Source of the DNA: an uncultured Bacteroidota bacterium
Lineage (GTDB): Bacteria; Bacteroidota; Bacteroidia; NS11-12g; UBA9320
NCBI GenBank assembly: GCA_913043145.1
Contig: CAJWLP010000008.1
Location: 1 to 53,597 of the forward strand
Length of the DNA stretch: 53,597 nucleotides
Direction of reading: 5' to 3'
Shown: positions 16,956-27,457 of the stretch, piece after piece
Layout: the number at the start of each line of letters is the position of its first letter
Position numbering within the stretch: the stretch's first letter is position 1
Notes under the pieces: generated by a model
The model's database searches: none
What the model was told of the DNA's origin: nothing
The model's input: only the letters and a program-made list of their open reading frames with translations
Made by a program: the position numbers and the translations under genes

Positions 16956-17537
16956 ATGAAAAAAATCACCGTTATTCTATTCTTGGGCCTTTTAACACCC
17001 ATCTTTCATAGTTGTAAAAAACCTCCTCTACCTTTAGTTGAGGAAGTTAGAAATTCAACAGATACTACTGGGAATAATAATGGTGGTAACAATAATGGGG
17101 GTGGCGTTGAAGTTAGTCCATTTGTAGGAGAATGGGATTACACCAAAATTGATTTAACAAATGGGGTTTTATCATTTAGGGGACAACAAGCAGGTACATT
17201 TACGGGTAAAGGTTCTGATATTACTGGGAAGGTAACATTTAGTGAAAATCCAAATAGATACACAACAGATTTAAGTTTCACAGCAGATGTAATAGCTGAA
17301 TTTACGGGCCAACAACTGGATCAGGCAATACCTGTACAAAGAGTCCAAACTCAAGGAACATGGTCAGAAAGCGATGGAAAAATAGCATTAGTAGATGATA
17401 ATGAAAACATTGTCCAGATCATCTCAAATACGAATACGCAAATTATATTTTCTGGTAATTTTACAGAACAAGTTGAAATCAATCAATTTGTTACATTAGA
17501 TGCTAATTCTGATGTAATTTTTACGATTGAAAAGTAA
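16956..17537 (+). CDS. Lipocalin-like lipoprotein (193 aa)
   Basis: Signal peptide with lipobox (FHSC, Cys20) followed by KK, then a proline-rich patch and an Asn/Gly linker (about 41-51) that would hold the domain away from the membrane. The domain starts FVGEWDYTKIDL, like bacterial lipocalin-like proteins, and continues as regular beta strands (ITGKVTFSENPNRYTTDLSF, TQGTWSESDGKIAL). Such domains bind small hydrophobic ligands, but the ligand here is unknown. It is followed two bases later by the convergent bshA stop. Confidence 0.8.
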   Translation: MKKITVILFLGLLTPIFHSCKKPPLPLVEEVRNSTDTTGNNNGGNNNGGGVEVSPFVGEWDYTKIDLTNGVLSFRGQQAGTFTGKGSDITGKVTFSENPNRYTTDLSFTADVIAEFTGQQLDQAIPVQRVQTQGTWSESDGKIALVDDNENIVQIISNTNTQIIFSGNFTEQVEINQFVTLDANSDVIFTIEK

Positions 17538-17539
17538 AC

Positions 17540-18646
17540 TTATTGGTAGAGTCTCTCATAAATAGGGAGAATAGTATCCAATTTAAATTTAAGCGATTGC
17601 ATTTTTGCAAGTGCCTTAAACTGGTTTAAATTTTCCTCCTTAAGGATATAGAGTGAATCTTTTGCCATTTTATCCGTATCTCCAACATCACTTGTAAATC
17701 CTGTTACCCCATCAATATTAACTTCTTTAAGTCCACCAGCATTTGTGCTAATTACAGGAACTTCACAGGCCATAGCTTCCAATGCGGCAAGTCCAAAACT
17801 TTCAGTTTCTGACGGAATAATAAAAAGATCGGCTATACTTAAGATTTCTTCAACAGCCTCTTGTTTCCCAAGAAATGTAACATCTTTACACATGTCACAA
17901 GACATACACTCCTTTTCTATGCTATTTCTTTCGGGACCATCTCCTATAAAAAGCATTTTAGCGGGTACTTCTTTGGCAATTTTTCTGAATACGTTGAGCA
18001 CGTCGGGGACTCTTTTTACCTTTCTGAAATTGGATGTATGAACGATAACTTTTTCGTTATTAGGAGCTATGATTTTTTTAAAATGATCTTTTGGTTGTTT
18101 ATTAAATCTTTGGAAATCAATAAAATTTGGGACAACTTGTATATCCCCATCGTAACTAAAATTTTGGTAAGTTTCAAGTTTTAGGCTATTAGAAACAGCA
18201 GTAACAATATCACTTTCAAATAGTGAATGACTGACTACGGGCTCAAAACTTTTATCTTTACCTACAAGCGTAATATCTGTACCATGAAGTGTAGTGACTA
18301 TTTTAATTTCTATCCCTATTTTTTTTAGAATACTTTTTGCCATTACTGCAGCGGCAGCGTGAGGTATGGCATAATGAACATGAAGTACATCTAGTTTGTA
18401 ACTTTTTACGACATCAACAATTTTACTAGTAAGAACTGTTTCGTATGGGGGGTATTTAAAAAGCGGATAATTATTAAATCGAACTTCATGAAAAAATAAA
18501 TTCTCATTGAATGCATCGAACCTTACAGGCTGATTATAAGATATAAAGTGGATTTTATGGCCTTTTTCAGCCAGTGCTTTACCTAATTCTGTTGCAATTA
18601 CACCACTACCACCATACGTCGGGTAACAAAGTATACCAATGTTCAT
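17540..18646 (-). CDS. bshA: N-acetyl-alpha-D-glucosaminyl L-malate synthase BshA
   Basis: GT4 retaining glycosyltransferase that joins GlcNAc from UDP-GlcNAc to L-malate, the first step of bacillithiol synthesis. Length 368 fits the family. Visible: the N-terminal IGILCYPTYGGSGVIATELG, HVHYAIPHAAAA, TLHGTDITLVG, the central NFRKVKRVPDVLNVF, and the nucleotide-sugar motif ESFGLAALEAMACEVPVI. The fit to BshA rests on the N-terminal YPTYGGSG motif and the overall length, which separate it from general GT4 enzymes. bshB and bshC are not in the window. A perfect palindrome lies 35-56 bases upstream. Confidence 0.93.
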   Translation of the reverse strand: MNIGILCYPTYGGSGVIATELGKALAEKGHKIHFISYNQPVRFDAFNENLFFHEVRFNNYPLFKYPPYETVLTSKIVDVVKSYKLDVLHVHYAIPHAAAAVMAKSILKKIGIEIKIVTTLHGTDITLVGKDKSFEPVVSHSLFESDIVTAVSNSLKLETYQNFSYDGDIQVVPNFIDFQRFNKQPKDHFKKIIAPNNEKVIVHTSNFRKVKRVPDVLNVFRKIAKEVPAKMLFIGDGPERNSIEKECMSCDMCKDVTFLGKQEAVEEILSIADLFIIPSETESFGLAALEAMACEVPVISTNAGGLKEVNIDGVTGFTSDVGDTDKMAKDSLYILKEENLNQFKALAKMQSLKFKLDTILPIYERLYQ

Positions 18647-18680
18647 TTTTTGTATTTACAAAGATGCAAGTATGCAATTT

Positions 18681-18702
18681 AACTACCTAATATTAGGTAG
18701 TT
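18681..18702. repeat. 22-base perfect palindrome between metH and bshA
   Basis: The arms AACTACCTAAT / ATTAGGTAGTT are completely self-complementary and extend by one further T-A pair. The site lies just after the metH stop and 35-56 bases before the bshA start. As RNA it would fold as an 8-9 bp stem with a short AU loop and could end metH transcription, but no T-run follows. As DNA it could be an operator for bshA. Confidence 0.5.
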
Positions 18703-18707
18703 ATTTA

Positions 18708-21362
18708 TCATAAGTTAGGGCTTAACCATTTTTTAGCATATTCAAAAGAAACATTTTTACGATGAGCATAATTTTTTAATTGATCCTCTCCAATTTTTCC
18801 TACAGCAAAATATTTACTTTCTGGGTGTGAAAAATAGAATCCAGATACAGCAGCAGTTGGGTACATAGCGTAACTTTCAGTTAGACTAATGTCCGTATGA
18901 TTTTCTACATCAAGTAAATCCCAAAGTTTCCCTTTTTCGGTATGATCAGGACATGCAGGATATCCAGGTGCAGGTCGTATACCCTGATACTTTTCCCGTA
19001 TCAGCAGTTCGTTATCTAATATTTCATCAGAAGCATAACCCCACATTTTTTTTCGGACATACTCATGCAAGTATTCCGCAAATGCCTCTGCAAGTCGATC
19101 AGCAATAGCTTTTACCAAAATTGAATTATAGTCATCTTGATCCTTTTCATATTTTTCTACAATTTTTTCAATTCCTATTCCAGTGGTTACGGCAAATGCT
19201 CCTAAGTAGTCTTTCTTACCTGTATTTTTTGGAGCTATAAAGTCAGCTAGAGAACGATTTGGTATATTATTACCCATCTTTCTTTGTTGACGAAGACAAT
19301 TGAAAGTTATCTGATTTTTTGGGAGTATTATGTCTCCTTGTTCTTCAAAAGCTTCAAAAATTCCAACAATTCCATTAGCACTAAGGATTTTTTTAGAAAT
19401 TAATTGATCGAGCATTTCTTGAGCATCCTCAAATAACTTTTTTGCTTCTTCCCCAACATAGATATCCTCAAAAATATCAGGATATTTACCTTTGAGTTCC
19501 CAAGTTGAAAAGAAAGGGGTCCAATCGATATAGTTTCTTAGCTCAGATAAATCAAAATCTTTTAATATTTCAACTCCAGTTTTATTTGGTGTTGGAGGAG
19601 TGTAATCATTCCAATTAAGTATGGGTTTATTGTTCAGACATTCATTGAATGAAAGTACCTTTTTTTCAGATTGTCGAGCTGCATGTTGAATAGCAAGTTG
19701 ATCATATTCGGATTTAATTTGAGTTGTAAAGTTTTCATGTGTTTTTGTGCTAATGAGTTGACTAGCTACCGGAACCGATCGAGAGGCATCTAATACATGG
19801 ATTACTGGTCCAGAATACTTTGGAGCTACCTTAACAGCTGTATGCATTCGAGAGGTTGTTGCACCACCAATTAATACAGGTATTTTCAAAGATCTTCTTT
19901 CCATTTCGTCTGCTATATTAACCATCTCTTCTAAACTAGGAGTTATTAAACCGCTTAGTCCAATCATATCGACGTTGTGTTCAATTGCAGCATCAATAAT
20001 AGTATTGGTTGGAACCATGACACCAAGATCAATTATATGGTAGTTATTACATGCTAAAACTACTCCAACAATATTTTTTCCAATATCATGAACATCTCCT
20101 TTTACGGTTGCTAATAATATTTTCCCCTGGGTGTTTCCTTCACTTTTTTCAGCTTCTAGATAAGGTTGTAAGTATGCTACGGATTTTTTCATTACCCGTG
20201 CACTTTTGACTACTTGAGGCAAGAACATTTTACCACTCCCAAATAAATCTCCAACTACACTCATTCCTGCCATGAGCGGACCTTCTATAACCTCTATGGG
20301 TTTGTTGAGTTGTTGACGAACTTCTTCGGTGTCTTCTTCAATATATTCCGTTATTCCTTTTATGAGAGAATGTTTTAACCGCTCGTAAACATTTTCATTT
20401 CTCCAACTTAGGTCTTGAACAATTTTTTTACCATTCCCTCTGACGACTTCAGCAAGAGCTATTAAATTTTCAGTTGCATCTTCATGCCTGTTCAGAATAA
20501 CATCTTCAACTGCTTCAAGAATATTTTTGGGCAACTCCTCGTATACTTCGATCATACCCGCGTTGACAATTCCCATATCTAAGCCGGCTTTTATAGCATG
20601 ATAAAGAAATGCAGAATGCATCGCTTCTCGAATAATATTATTACCTCTAAAACTGAATGAAATATTACTTACACCTCCACTAACTTTAGCAAAAGGTAGA
20701 TTTTCTTTAATCCACCGAGTAGCTTCAATAAAATCTACTGCGTAATTATTATGTTCTTCAATACCAGTTGCAACCGTTAAAATATTGGGATCAAATATGA
20801 TATCTGGAGGAGGGAATTGAACTTCATTGACAAGGATATCGTAGCTACGTTGACATATATTTATTCTTTTTTCAAAAGTATCTGCTTGTCCATTTTCGTC
20901 AAAAGCCATTACCACGGTGGCAGCTCCAAACCACTTAATTTTTTTAGCTCTTTTGATAAATTCTTTTTTGCCATCTTTTAGGCTTATTGAATTTACAATT
21001 CCTTTACCCTGTACAACTTTAAGTCCAGCTTCAATAATCTCCCACTTACTAGAATCAATCATTACAGGAACTCTTGAGATATCTGGTTCCGCAGCAATAA
21101 GGTTTAAGAATTTAATCATTGCAGACTTTCCATCTAGCATTCCTTCGTCCATATTTACATCGATGATTTGAGCTCCATTCTCTACTTGCTGTCGAGCAAT
21201 ATCAATTGCTTCATCATATTGATCATTTAAAATTAGGCGAGCAAATTTCTTAGAACCTGTAATGTTTGTTCGTTCACCAATATTCATAAAATTGATATTG
21301 GGTGACTTAACTAATGGTTCTAAACCACTTAATCGAAGGTAATTTTCTAATTGTCTTGTCAT
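18708..21362 (-). CDS. metH: Cobalamin-dependent methionine synthase lacking the homocysteine domain
   Basis: 884 residues that begin directly with the pterin-binding (methyltetrahydrofolate) domain ([19 protein letters not shown]), go on to the B12 cap and cobalamin domain with DVHDIGKNI (DxHxxG, about 422), then the SAM-dependent reactivation domain (about 560-884; [29 protein letters not shown]). The N-terminal zinc-binding homocysteine methyltransferase domain of full MetH (about 1200 residues) is absent and must be a separate gene elsewhere. I start at the ATG at 21362; the upstream in-frame GTG (21399-21401) lies inside the riboswitch P1 helix. Regulation by SAM is strongly implied. Confidence 0.95.
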   Translation of the reverse strand: MTRQLENYLRLSGLEPLVKSPNINFMNIGERTNITGSKKFARLILNDQYDEAIDIARQQVENGAQIIDVNMDEGMLDGKSAMIKFLNLIAAEPDISRVPVMIDSSKWEIIEAGLKVVQGKGIVNSISLKDGKKEFIKRAKKIKWFGAATVVMAFDENGQADTFEKRINICQRSYDILVNEVQFPPPDIIFDPNILTVATGIEEHNNYAVDFIEATRWIKENLPFAKVSGGVSNISFSFRGNNIIREAMHSAFLYHAIKAGLDMGIVNAGMIEVYEELPKNILEAVEDVILNRHEDATENLIALAEVVRGNGKKIVQDLSWRNENVYERLKHSLIKGITEYIEEDTEEVRQQLNKPIEVIEGPLMAGMSVVGDLFGSGKMFLPQVVKSARVMKKSVAYLQPYLEAEKSEGNTQGKILLATVKGDVHDIGKNIVGVVLACNNYHIIDLGVMVPTNTIIDAAIEHNVDMIGLSGLITPSLEEMVNIADEMERRSLKIPVLIGGATTSRMHTAVKVAPKYSGPVIHVLDASRSVPVASQLISTKTHENFTTQIKSEYDQLAIQHAARQSEKKVLSFNECLNNKPILNWNDYTPPTPNKTGVEILKDFDLSELRNYIDWTPFFSTWELKGKYPDIFEDIYVGEEAKKLFEDAQEMLDQLISKKILSANGIVGIFEAFEEQGDIILPKNQITFNCLRQQRKMGNNIPNRSLADFIAPKNTGKKDYLGAFAVTTGIGIEKIVEKYEKDQDDYNSILVKAIADRLAEAFAEYLHEYVRKKMWGYASDEILDNELLIREKYQGIRPAPGYPACPDHTEKGKLWDLLDVENHTDISLTESYAMYPTAAVSGFYFSHPESKYFAVGKIGEDQLKNYAHRKNVSFEYAKKWLSPNL

Positions 21363-21398
21363 AATTATTAATGAGAGTGTACAATTAGGTTTATAGAA

Positions 21399-21508
21399 CA
21401 CTTATCTTCTCCCAATTGTGGGATAGGATGTAGCACCTTGATATTTTGATACTCAGGTTGCCAAGACGTCTATGGGCCTAATCCCTCAGTCTTTCTTAAT
21501 AAGCACTG
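21399..21508 (-). ncRNA. SAM-I (S-box) riboswitch upstream of metH
   Basis: Read on the minus strand the leader runs CTTATTAAGAAAGACTGAGG, then GGATTAGGCCCATAGACG, CTTGGCAACC, AAGGTGCTACATCC and finally GGGAGAAGATAAG. These are the conserved S-box blocks in correct order: P1 5' arm CTTAT, the GAGGGA..GGCCC segment, the GGCAACC kink-turn partner, the AAGGTGCTA-TCC core, and the closing ATAAG of P1. P1 pairs CTTAT with ATAAG. The metH ATG is about 36 bases after P1. No clear intrinsic terminator lies between, so control may act on translation initiation. The aptamer should repress metH when SAM is plentiful. Confidence 0.9.
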
Positions 21509-21545
21509 CAAATCAACATAAATTATTTTAAATTGATTCAATAAA

Positions 21546-21578
21546 TAAAAAACCATTCGCCTTAGCAAATGGTTTTTT
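21546..21578 (-). terminator. Rho-independent terminator after the 1930-residue surface protein gene
   Basis: Stem AACCATT (21551-21557) pairs with AATGGTT (21568-21574), with two inner G-C pairs and a four-base loop, flanked by an A-run on the left and a T-run on the right. On the minus strand it follows the stop at 21600 by about 25 bases and ends in a T-run. It also works symmetrically on the plus strand. Confidence 0.75.
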
Positions 21579-21599
21579 AATGTGATATAGAATTACAGA

Positions 21600-24500
21600 T
21601 TAATTTCTAATCAAGTCTACAGAACCTTCAATAGGTCCTTTACCTTCATTTTTCTCACCAAATTTAAATGTGTAGTTTATGATGTAGAAGTAGGTTCCTT
21701 CAGGGCATTCTTCTCCGGTATTGTTAACTTTACCGTTCCAAGAGTAGTTAATATCAGTGGACTTGAAGACAGACTCACCCCATCGATTAAAGATTTTAAT
21801 TTCGTATTCATCAAGGCTTTCTCCTTCAACTACGAATTCAGTGTTTTTATCATCGTCGCTGTTAGGAGTGAAGACGTTGTATGGGACAAGTCGTCTCATA
21901 AACGTATTTGATATTGTTTGACAAGTGTCGTCCTCACAACCTTCTGAGCTGATTGCCGTAAGACATACTTGATAAACACCTTTTCGTTCACCCCAATTAT
22001 AACATGGGTCTGTTTCTTCACTAGAGCCATCTACCTCAGGATCATTTTCTTCGAACGTCCATTGGTAGCTAATAGCTCCAGTTGATGTATTAGTGAAGCA
22101 GAATTCTGGTCTTGCAGAGCTATCGATATCGAAACTTGCTTTAACGTCAACTACTCTGACTCTAATAGTATCTCTATCCCAACATCTTGGTAATTCATCA
22201 TATTCAGGTGCTAAGACAACATCATATACGCCAGGATTAGGATAAGCGTATGTTACGGTTGTATCAGGTACATTTTCGTTAATCTCATCATCATTGTACC
22301 CCATTAACCATTTTAATCGAATATATCGGTCATCTAGAATACCCGTAAATGTTATAGGATCATCAGGACAAACTAACGTATCTGATGCAGTAATTTCTAC
22401 CTCAGGGCGAGGATTCACAATAACTACAATTCGACGTTGAATCAGTAGATCTGGATTTGTATCTGGGAAAATTCTTGAACAACGATTACCCGTTCCTGGT
22501 ATTTCATCTTCTTGGATTAAGAACAATTCATAGGTTCCTGGAGTCGTATAAACATGACCAAACACAGAGTCTATATCACCAGGAGGGTTGTTACTTCCGT
22601 CTCCCCAAATGATTTGGAATTTAGGATTATTTACATCTCCTTGACTAGTATTTTTAAGGTTAACTAAATCATTCACACAGATTACTGCTGTATCATTGGT
22701 GTTCCATACATCATTATCAAACTCAAATCTTGGTTGTGGACCAGGAATATATAGTTGTCGTTTGATACTATCTATACATCCGAGTTGAGTTGTAACGATA
22801 AGTGTTACAGTGTAAGTTCCACCAGATGTGTAATTATGAGATGGATTTTGGAGTATACTTTTTCTAGTTCCGTCCCCGAAATCCCATTCCCATGCGATAA
22901 TTTTCTCACAAGATAAGTCAGTACCATTGGTGCAGGTATCTTTTGCAGCACATGGGTCAATCACTGAAGTTGTGTCTTGGAAATTAATAATGGATGCACA
23001 ATTCACAATTTCACTTCCAAAATCAAATCCAGGAATAACCTTAGATACATAAGCTTTCAATAAAGTAGTATCTGTACAACCAATACTATCCTCAGCTACA
23101 ACGGTAATTGTGTATTCTCCTGGTTCAGTGTAGGTGTGGTTTAGGATTATAGAACGAGTACTATCAAATTGGCCATCATTAATATCCCAATCTGCTCGAT
23201 AAGTTTCCTTATTTGTAATATATCTTGTTTGCCACAATGGGAAATCGTGAATTGGATAGGTTAGTGGATCTTGCTCCCCATATTGATAGTATCTTAGGGA
23301 ATCTTCAATAACAAGATTTAGACCTTGACATAAGTTCTCATTACTTACCCAGAAGTCGTTGTAAAAACCTACGTTTAAGAGTTTGGTAGATCTTGCCTCA
23401 CAACCAGGAGTACTGTTTAAGAATAGAGATGGTGCCATTGGTCCACTACCATTTTTATAAATGGTATCCTTCACACCAGGATTACATTCGTCTGGATTAG
23501 TAATTACAGGATATTTATAGATGTGTCTATAAAGACCAGTTAACATGTCCTTCTTACCATCAAAGTTGGTATCCAACATAAGGGTGTCAAATCCTTGCAT
23601 AGACGAGTCTCTGAAGTGTAGAATGTGTTGTGTTTCTATTTGAACATTTGGGGTTACACTTGTATCGGTACGATATATTTTATCACCTACACGTGATACA
23701 CCCCACTCACCGGTTTTGTCAGAATATACTTCTTTACCAAATTGGAAAAGAGCACTTATTCCAGTTGTATCTAAACAACCATAGGTTCCATCTCCAAGAT
23801 AATATGGGATATCTTCTGCTGGTATTTCATTGTAGTTTAGATTTAATAATTGTTCAAAGGCATCTTTAATTAGTCTGTCGGTGTTTGTTTTGATTGCGAC
23901 AGTTTTCCAATCTTTAATGATAGAAGTGACAATAGTATCCAATAATTCTTCACCTAACACATCAGTAAGATTTCTGCGAACTACATAGTTATACAACCAA
24001 TCCTCGCCATTATATACAATGTTTTTATCGTTTCTGTTTGGCCTAGGACCAGTATAAGGTTCATAATACTTGAATTCTTCTACATATATCGATAGCTTAG
24101 GACCTTTTCCTAAACCTTGGTAACCCCATGCCCATCGAAGTGTTTTGATACTATCTTGAATTGGGTTAGTAATTCTGTAGTATGCGGTATCTCCTGGGCA
24201 CATGTAGTACTGTAAAGGAGTAGTGCTAATAGGTGTTGGATATACAATATCAAAACTAGCATCGAGGGGTAATATTCTAAATAAATCTGGATAGTAGAAT
24301 GTATCTAGACATGCAGGAGGCCCTCCATTAGGATCTGGTTTACCGTTTCCAACAATCAATCCAAGGGCGAATGAACCAATTGGATTTCTTGCATAGGGAT
24401 CTCCTATTTGACCTGGAGTATATCCTTTGACAAATTGAGTGCCCAGATTACCTCGTATATCATACGGAAGTACGAAAGGTATGGGGAGCCCTGGTGGTGG

Positions 24501-27392
24501 TGGAGCCAAGAGCCCTTGGTTGAATGGAATAAAGGCATTTGGGTCAGCAAAAGTATCTAGATTTACTGCAAACCACTGTTGTGTACAGCCTGGCTTAGTC
24601 TCAGATATATCAAAAGTGAGAATATAATTTAAATTGTTCCCATCAAATGGACAAGGTGTTCCACTAACCCATTCTAATCCTTTTGCATTTGGTGGGATAA
24701 GTGCTAATGATTTTGTACTCGTAGACTCACATAACAATGGATGAATTGTATCTTTTTGCCAAAGAGAAACATTAAAACATACTGCTTGATCAGTAAACCA
24801 TTTTTCGCGGTGACCTGCTGAGTCAACAAACACAGCTTGTTTTACGACCCTTACAGGGATACCAAACCTTTCTTCTTGAACAACGTAAGCAGATGGTTGA
24901 GCATAGGTGGTGTCAGGATCGTTTTCTTCAATATATATTGTTGGAGTAATTGAATCAAGACTATACAAAGTAAACTGTTCGTCAGCTTCAATAATGACTT
25001 TTCTTGGACCTGTGATAGATCTGGTCGCACCAGCACCACCACCTCCACCAGGAGCATCAAGTTTTAGTATATCAATAGTGACACCTGCGGGAATATTGAA
25101 TTCCATGTCGTGATATGTTATGGTCCATTGGGTATTTCCTTTTCCATTACGAGGATTATTTCTACCTAATGAATCTTCATTATGTAAGGTAGTGTCTACA
25201 ATATTATTTATTGCAACGAAGGTGTCTCTTGCAGCATCCCAATAAAACTTAGTTCCATAAAATTTAGAGGGTGGACGTCTTACAATCCAATTCCCAAGCC
25301 TATTGTTTGCATAAGTTACACCTGCTGGAATATTCACACCACGATAAGTGTAGGATGAGTCAATTGGAATTGTTAAGACTGTATCGCCAGGAACAATCAT
25401 GGTGTCAGCAGCATAAATGTTTACCACATAGCACTCTCTTAAGGGTTTTGATATTCGGGTCTCTCGGTATGGTTGAGTGTAGTTTCTACCTTCTTGGAAA
25501 GTACTGTAAATTTCGTCCCACGGTGTGTACCAATGGCATGGAGCACTATCAATCACCCAATTACAATTTATGCCGACATTTTTGTTTACCCAAGGTCTTG
25601 AGTCAGTTGTACATTGAGGTGCATATTGGTCTCCCATATCCCACACTCTCCATACATTTGGTCTATAATCTTTATATTGCTCAGCTGGAGGAATAGCGGT
25701 TTGGTCTCCGACTCCAACCCCACCTCTACCTGCTGGAGGTGTATAGTTGAAAACAAATCGCTTTTTCCCATCAACTCCGAAACGATAACTCAAATTTGGG
25801 GCTGCAGCGTAAAAGTCTTTGTGCCAAGTGGTATCGCCTCCACTAATTGCTGCTATGGAGTCTTTTGAAGCATCATAATACACTTTATAGCCATTGTTGA
25901 TGATTGTATCCGTGTTGCCATAAGTAGAATCATTGAGCAGGAAATTACCACGTGGTCTTTCCTCCCAAGTCTTGTAATGCCAAGTGTAAAGTCCTGAACT
26001 GATGTCATACACTCGCTCGAATGTATATTTATAGTAGAAAACAATTGAATCTTCATCCAATTGATTGAAGTCATTTTGATAATAAGAGGAATTATTCGGG
26101 AAACAAACGGTATCTTCAATCACACATTGGTATGCCTGATCTTCTGCAACCCTATCAAATGCAACTTCAATTGTAGATCCAGGGCCGATAACTTGAACGG
26201 TGTCATATACAGTGATATCACATGGTCCTGATTGTAATCTAAGACTAATCATCCAAGGGCCTGGTCCATAAGAAAATTCTGGAGTTAAAGTCCTATCATT
26301 AAAGTTTGGTGGACCCGCTGGAGGATTACCAAAATTCCATAAGAATGAACTCACATTAGCTCCATTTAGTCCTTGAACTGAAAATTCAATTGGATTGTCT
26401 GCCGTACAAGCAGGGTTTGGTGTCGAGATAATTTTGGGTTCTAGCAGAATATTGCCTACAGCTGCTTTAAAAGTAAAGGTGTCACTACATCCATATGCTG
26501 ATGCAATCAGTGTTCCGTCAAATGTTCCATTTTTACGGTACATGTGCTTTATAATTCCTGGTTCAGCTGGATCAAGGCCATTCCACCATTCTGTATTAGT
26601 TGTTGAGTTACCTTTTACAGAATTTCCATCTCCAAATACCCACTCGAAAGAGTCTATGTCTGATAATGGAACCAGTGAAACATTTTTATATACACCTAAT
26701 GTGGAATCACAATTTGGATTTGGGTTAGGTGTCAGGTTTTGAAATTCTATACCTAATTTTGGATAAACGTAGAGGTAATCTTTGAATGATAGTTTGCTAA
26801 CACAACCACTAGAGTCTTCAGATTCTATAACCAAATCAAAAAATCCTCCGCTAGGGTCTGTAATATCTACACAAAATGAGTAAGGAAAGGTCGGGTTTAT
26901 AGAATCTATTCGCAATCCGTTACTGAATACATAGGTTTGCCTCACAATTAGACCACTTGGTGCTTGTGAACTGTCTTGAAAACAAAATAAATTACTTTTA
27001 AAACATTGTGCAGAATCATTCAAGCGTTTAAAATAAATATCCGGTGAAGGCTTAACTGTAATTGTTAACGTTTCGGTACACTGACCTGCAAAACCGTCCC
27101 CTTTAAAGGTAACGGTGTATGTGCCTGCAACAGGGTAGTTGAAGGTGGGTTTCTCAGCACTACTCTTGTTATTGTTGTACCCAAAATCCCACTCAATGGT
27201 AGTGGTATATCCTGGGGAGTTGGCTTCAAATGATATAATTTGACCTTCACAAAAAGTACCTGATGTGCTCAATGTGCCATCAGTTCTGACCACTTTTGGG
27301 CTACATTGGGAATAACCAATGATACTTGATGAGATAAATAACAATGTAAATATGTATTTGATAAATACATATTTTGATCCTGAAATATTCAT
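21600..27392 (-). CDS. Giant PKD-domain surface protein with T9SS type B sorting domain (1930 aa)
   Basis: Third gene of the sigma-factor operon. The signal peptide is MNISGSKYVFIKYIFTLLF and onward to YSQ. I start at the ATG at 27392 because it gives a normal signal peptide; in-frame ATGs at 27413 and 27446 are possible. PKD-like domains are seen near residues 45-125, 250 and 352, then again at about 1400, 1504, 1597, 1694 and 1780 (for example WEWDFGDGTRKS). Between about 430 and 1370 is a region without PKD motifs, including a glycine-rich patch (GGGGGAGA). The last ~90 residues are the gliding-associated C-terminal domain (FTPNSDDDKNTEF, IFNRWGESVF, CPEGTYFY), which directs type IX export. 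Likely an adhesin or part of a surface structure. Confidence 0.9.
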   Translation of the reverse strand: MNISGSKYVFIKYIFTLLFISSSIIGYSQCSPKVVRTDGTLSTSGTFCEGQIISFEANSPGYTTTIEWDFGYNNNKSSAEKPTFNYPVAGTYTVTFKGDGFAGQCTETLTITVKPSPDIYFKRLNDSAQCFKSNLFCFQDSSQAPSGLIVRQTYVFSNGLRIDSINPTFPYSFCVDITDPSGGFFDLVIESEDSSGCVSKLSFKDYLYVYPKLGIEFQNLTPNPNPNCDSTLGVYKNVSLVPLSDIDSFEWVFGDGNSVKGNSTTNTEWWNGLDPAEPGIIKHMYRKNGTFDGTLIASAYGCSDTFTFKAAVGNILLEPKIISTPNPACTADNPIEFSVQGLNGANVSSFLWNFGNPPAGPPNFNDRTLTPEFSYGPGPWMISLRLQSGPCDITVYDTVQVIGPGSTIEVAFDRVAEDQAYQCVIEDTVCFPNNSSYYQNDFNQLDEDSIVFYYKYTFERVYDISSGLYTWHYKTWEERPRGNFLLNDSTYGNTDTIINNGYKVYYDASKDSIAAISGGDTTWHKDFYAAAPNLSYRFGVDGKKRFVFNYTPPAGRGGVGVGDQTAIPPAEQYKDYRPNVWRVWDMGDQYAPQCTTDSRPWVNKNVGINCNWVIDSAPCHWYTPWDEIYSTFQEGRNYTQPYRETRISKPLRECYVVNIYAADTMIVPGDTVLTIPIDSSYTYRGVNIPAGVTYANNRLGNWIVRRPPSKFYGTKFYWDAARDTFVAINNIVDTTLHNEDSLGRNNPRNGKGNTQWTITYHDMEFNIPAGVTIDILKLDAPGGGGGAGATRSITGPRKVIIEADEQFTLYSLDSITPTIYIEENDPDTTYAQPSAYVVQEERFGIPVRVVKQAVFVDSAGHREKWFTDQAVCFNVSLWQKDTIHPLLCESTSTKSLALIPPNAKGLEWVSGTPCPFDGNNLNYILTFDISETKPGCTQQWFAVNLDTFADPNAFIPFNQGLLAPPPPGLPIPFVLPYDIRGNLGTQFVKGYTPGQIGDPYARNPIGSFALGLIVGNGKPDPNGGPPACLDTFYYPDLFRILPLDASFDIVYPTPISTTPLQYYMCPGDTAYYRITNPIQDSIKTLRWAWGYQGLGKGPKLSIYVEEFKYYEPYTGPRPNRNDKNIVYNGEDWLYNYVVRRNLTDVLGEELLDTIVTSIIKDWKTVAIKTNTDRLIKDAFEQLLNLNYNEIPAEDIPYYLGDGTYGCLDTTGISALFQFGKEVYSDKTGEWGVSRVGDKIYRTDTSVTPNVQIETQHILHFRDSSMQGFDTLMLDTNFDGKKDMLTGLYRHIYKYPVITNPDECNPGVKDTIYKNGSGPMAPSLFLNSTPGCEARSTKLLNVGFYNDFWVSNENLCQGLNLVIEDSLRYYQYGEQDPLTYPIHDFPLWQTRYITNKETYRADWDINDGQFDSTRSIILNHTYTEPGEYTITVVAEDSIGCTDTTLLKAYVSKVIPGFDFGSEIVNCASIINFQDTTSVIDPCAAKDTCTNGTDLSCEKIIAWEWDFGDGTRKSILQNPSHNYTSGGTYTVTLIVTTQLGCIDSIKRQLYIPGPQPRFEFDNDVWNTNDTAVICVNDLVNLKNTSQGDVNNPKFQIIWGDGSNNPPGDIDSVFGHVYTTPGTYELFLIQEDEIPGTGNRCSRIFPDTNPDLLIQRRIVVIVNPRPEVEITASDTLVCPDDPITFTGILDDRYIRLKWLMGYNDDEINENVPDTTVTYAYPNPGVYDVVLAPEYDELPRCWDRDTIRVRVVDVKASFDIDSSARPEFCFTNTSTGAISYQWTFEENDPEVDGSSEETDPCYNWGERKGVYQVCLTAISSEGCEDDTCQTISNTFMRRLVPYNVFTPNSDDDKNTEFVVEGESLDEYEIKIFNRWGESVFKSTDINYSWNGKVNNTGEECPEGTYFYIINYTFKFGEKNEGKGPIEGSVDLIRN

Positions 27393-27457
27393 AATGAGAT
27401 TATTATAATTCATAAAAAAGTTTGTAAAGTTAGTTTGCTTCGTCATAATATTCAAAT

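Noticed and set aside
21363-21401. Longer metH start at GTG 21399-21401
   Set aside because: The codon is within the 3' arm of the SAM riboswitch P1 helix, and the added residues do not look like MetH. The ATG at 21362 leaves a proper leader.
23630-26742. Several open frames of 60-140 codons on the strand opposite the giant surface protein
   Set aside because: They follow the codon pattern of the real gene in antisense, lack signal peptides or family motifs, and no start context is seen.
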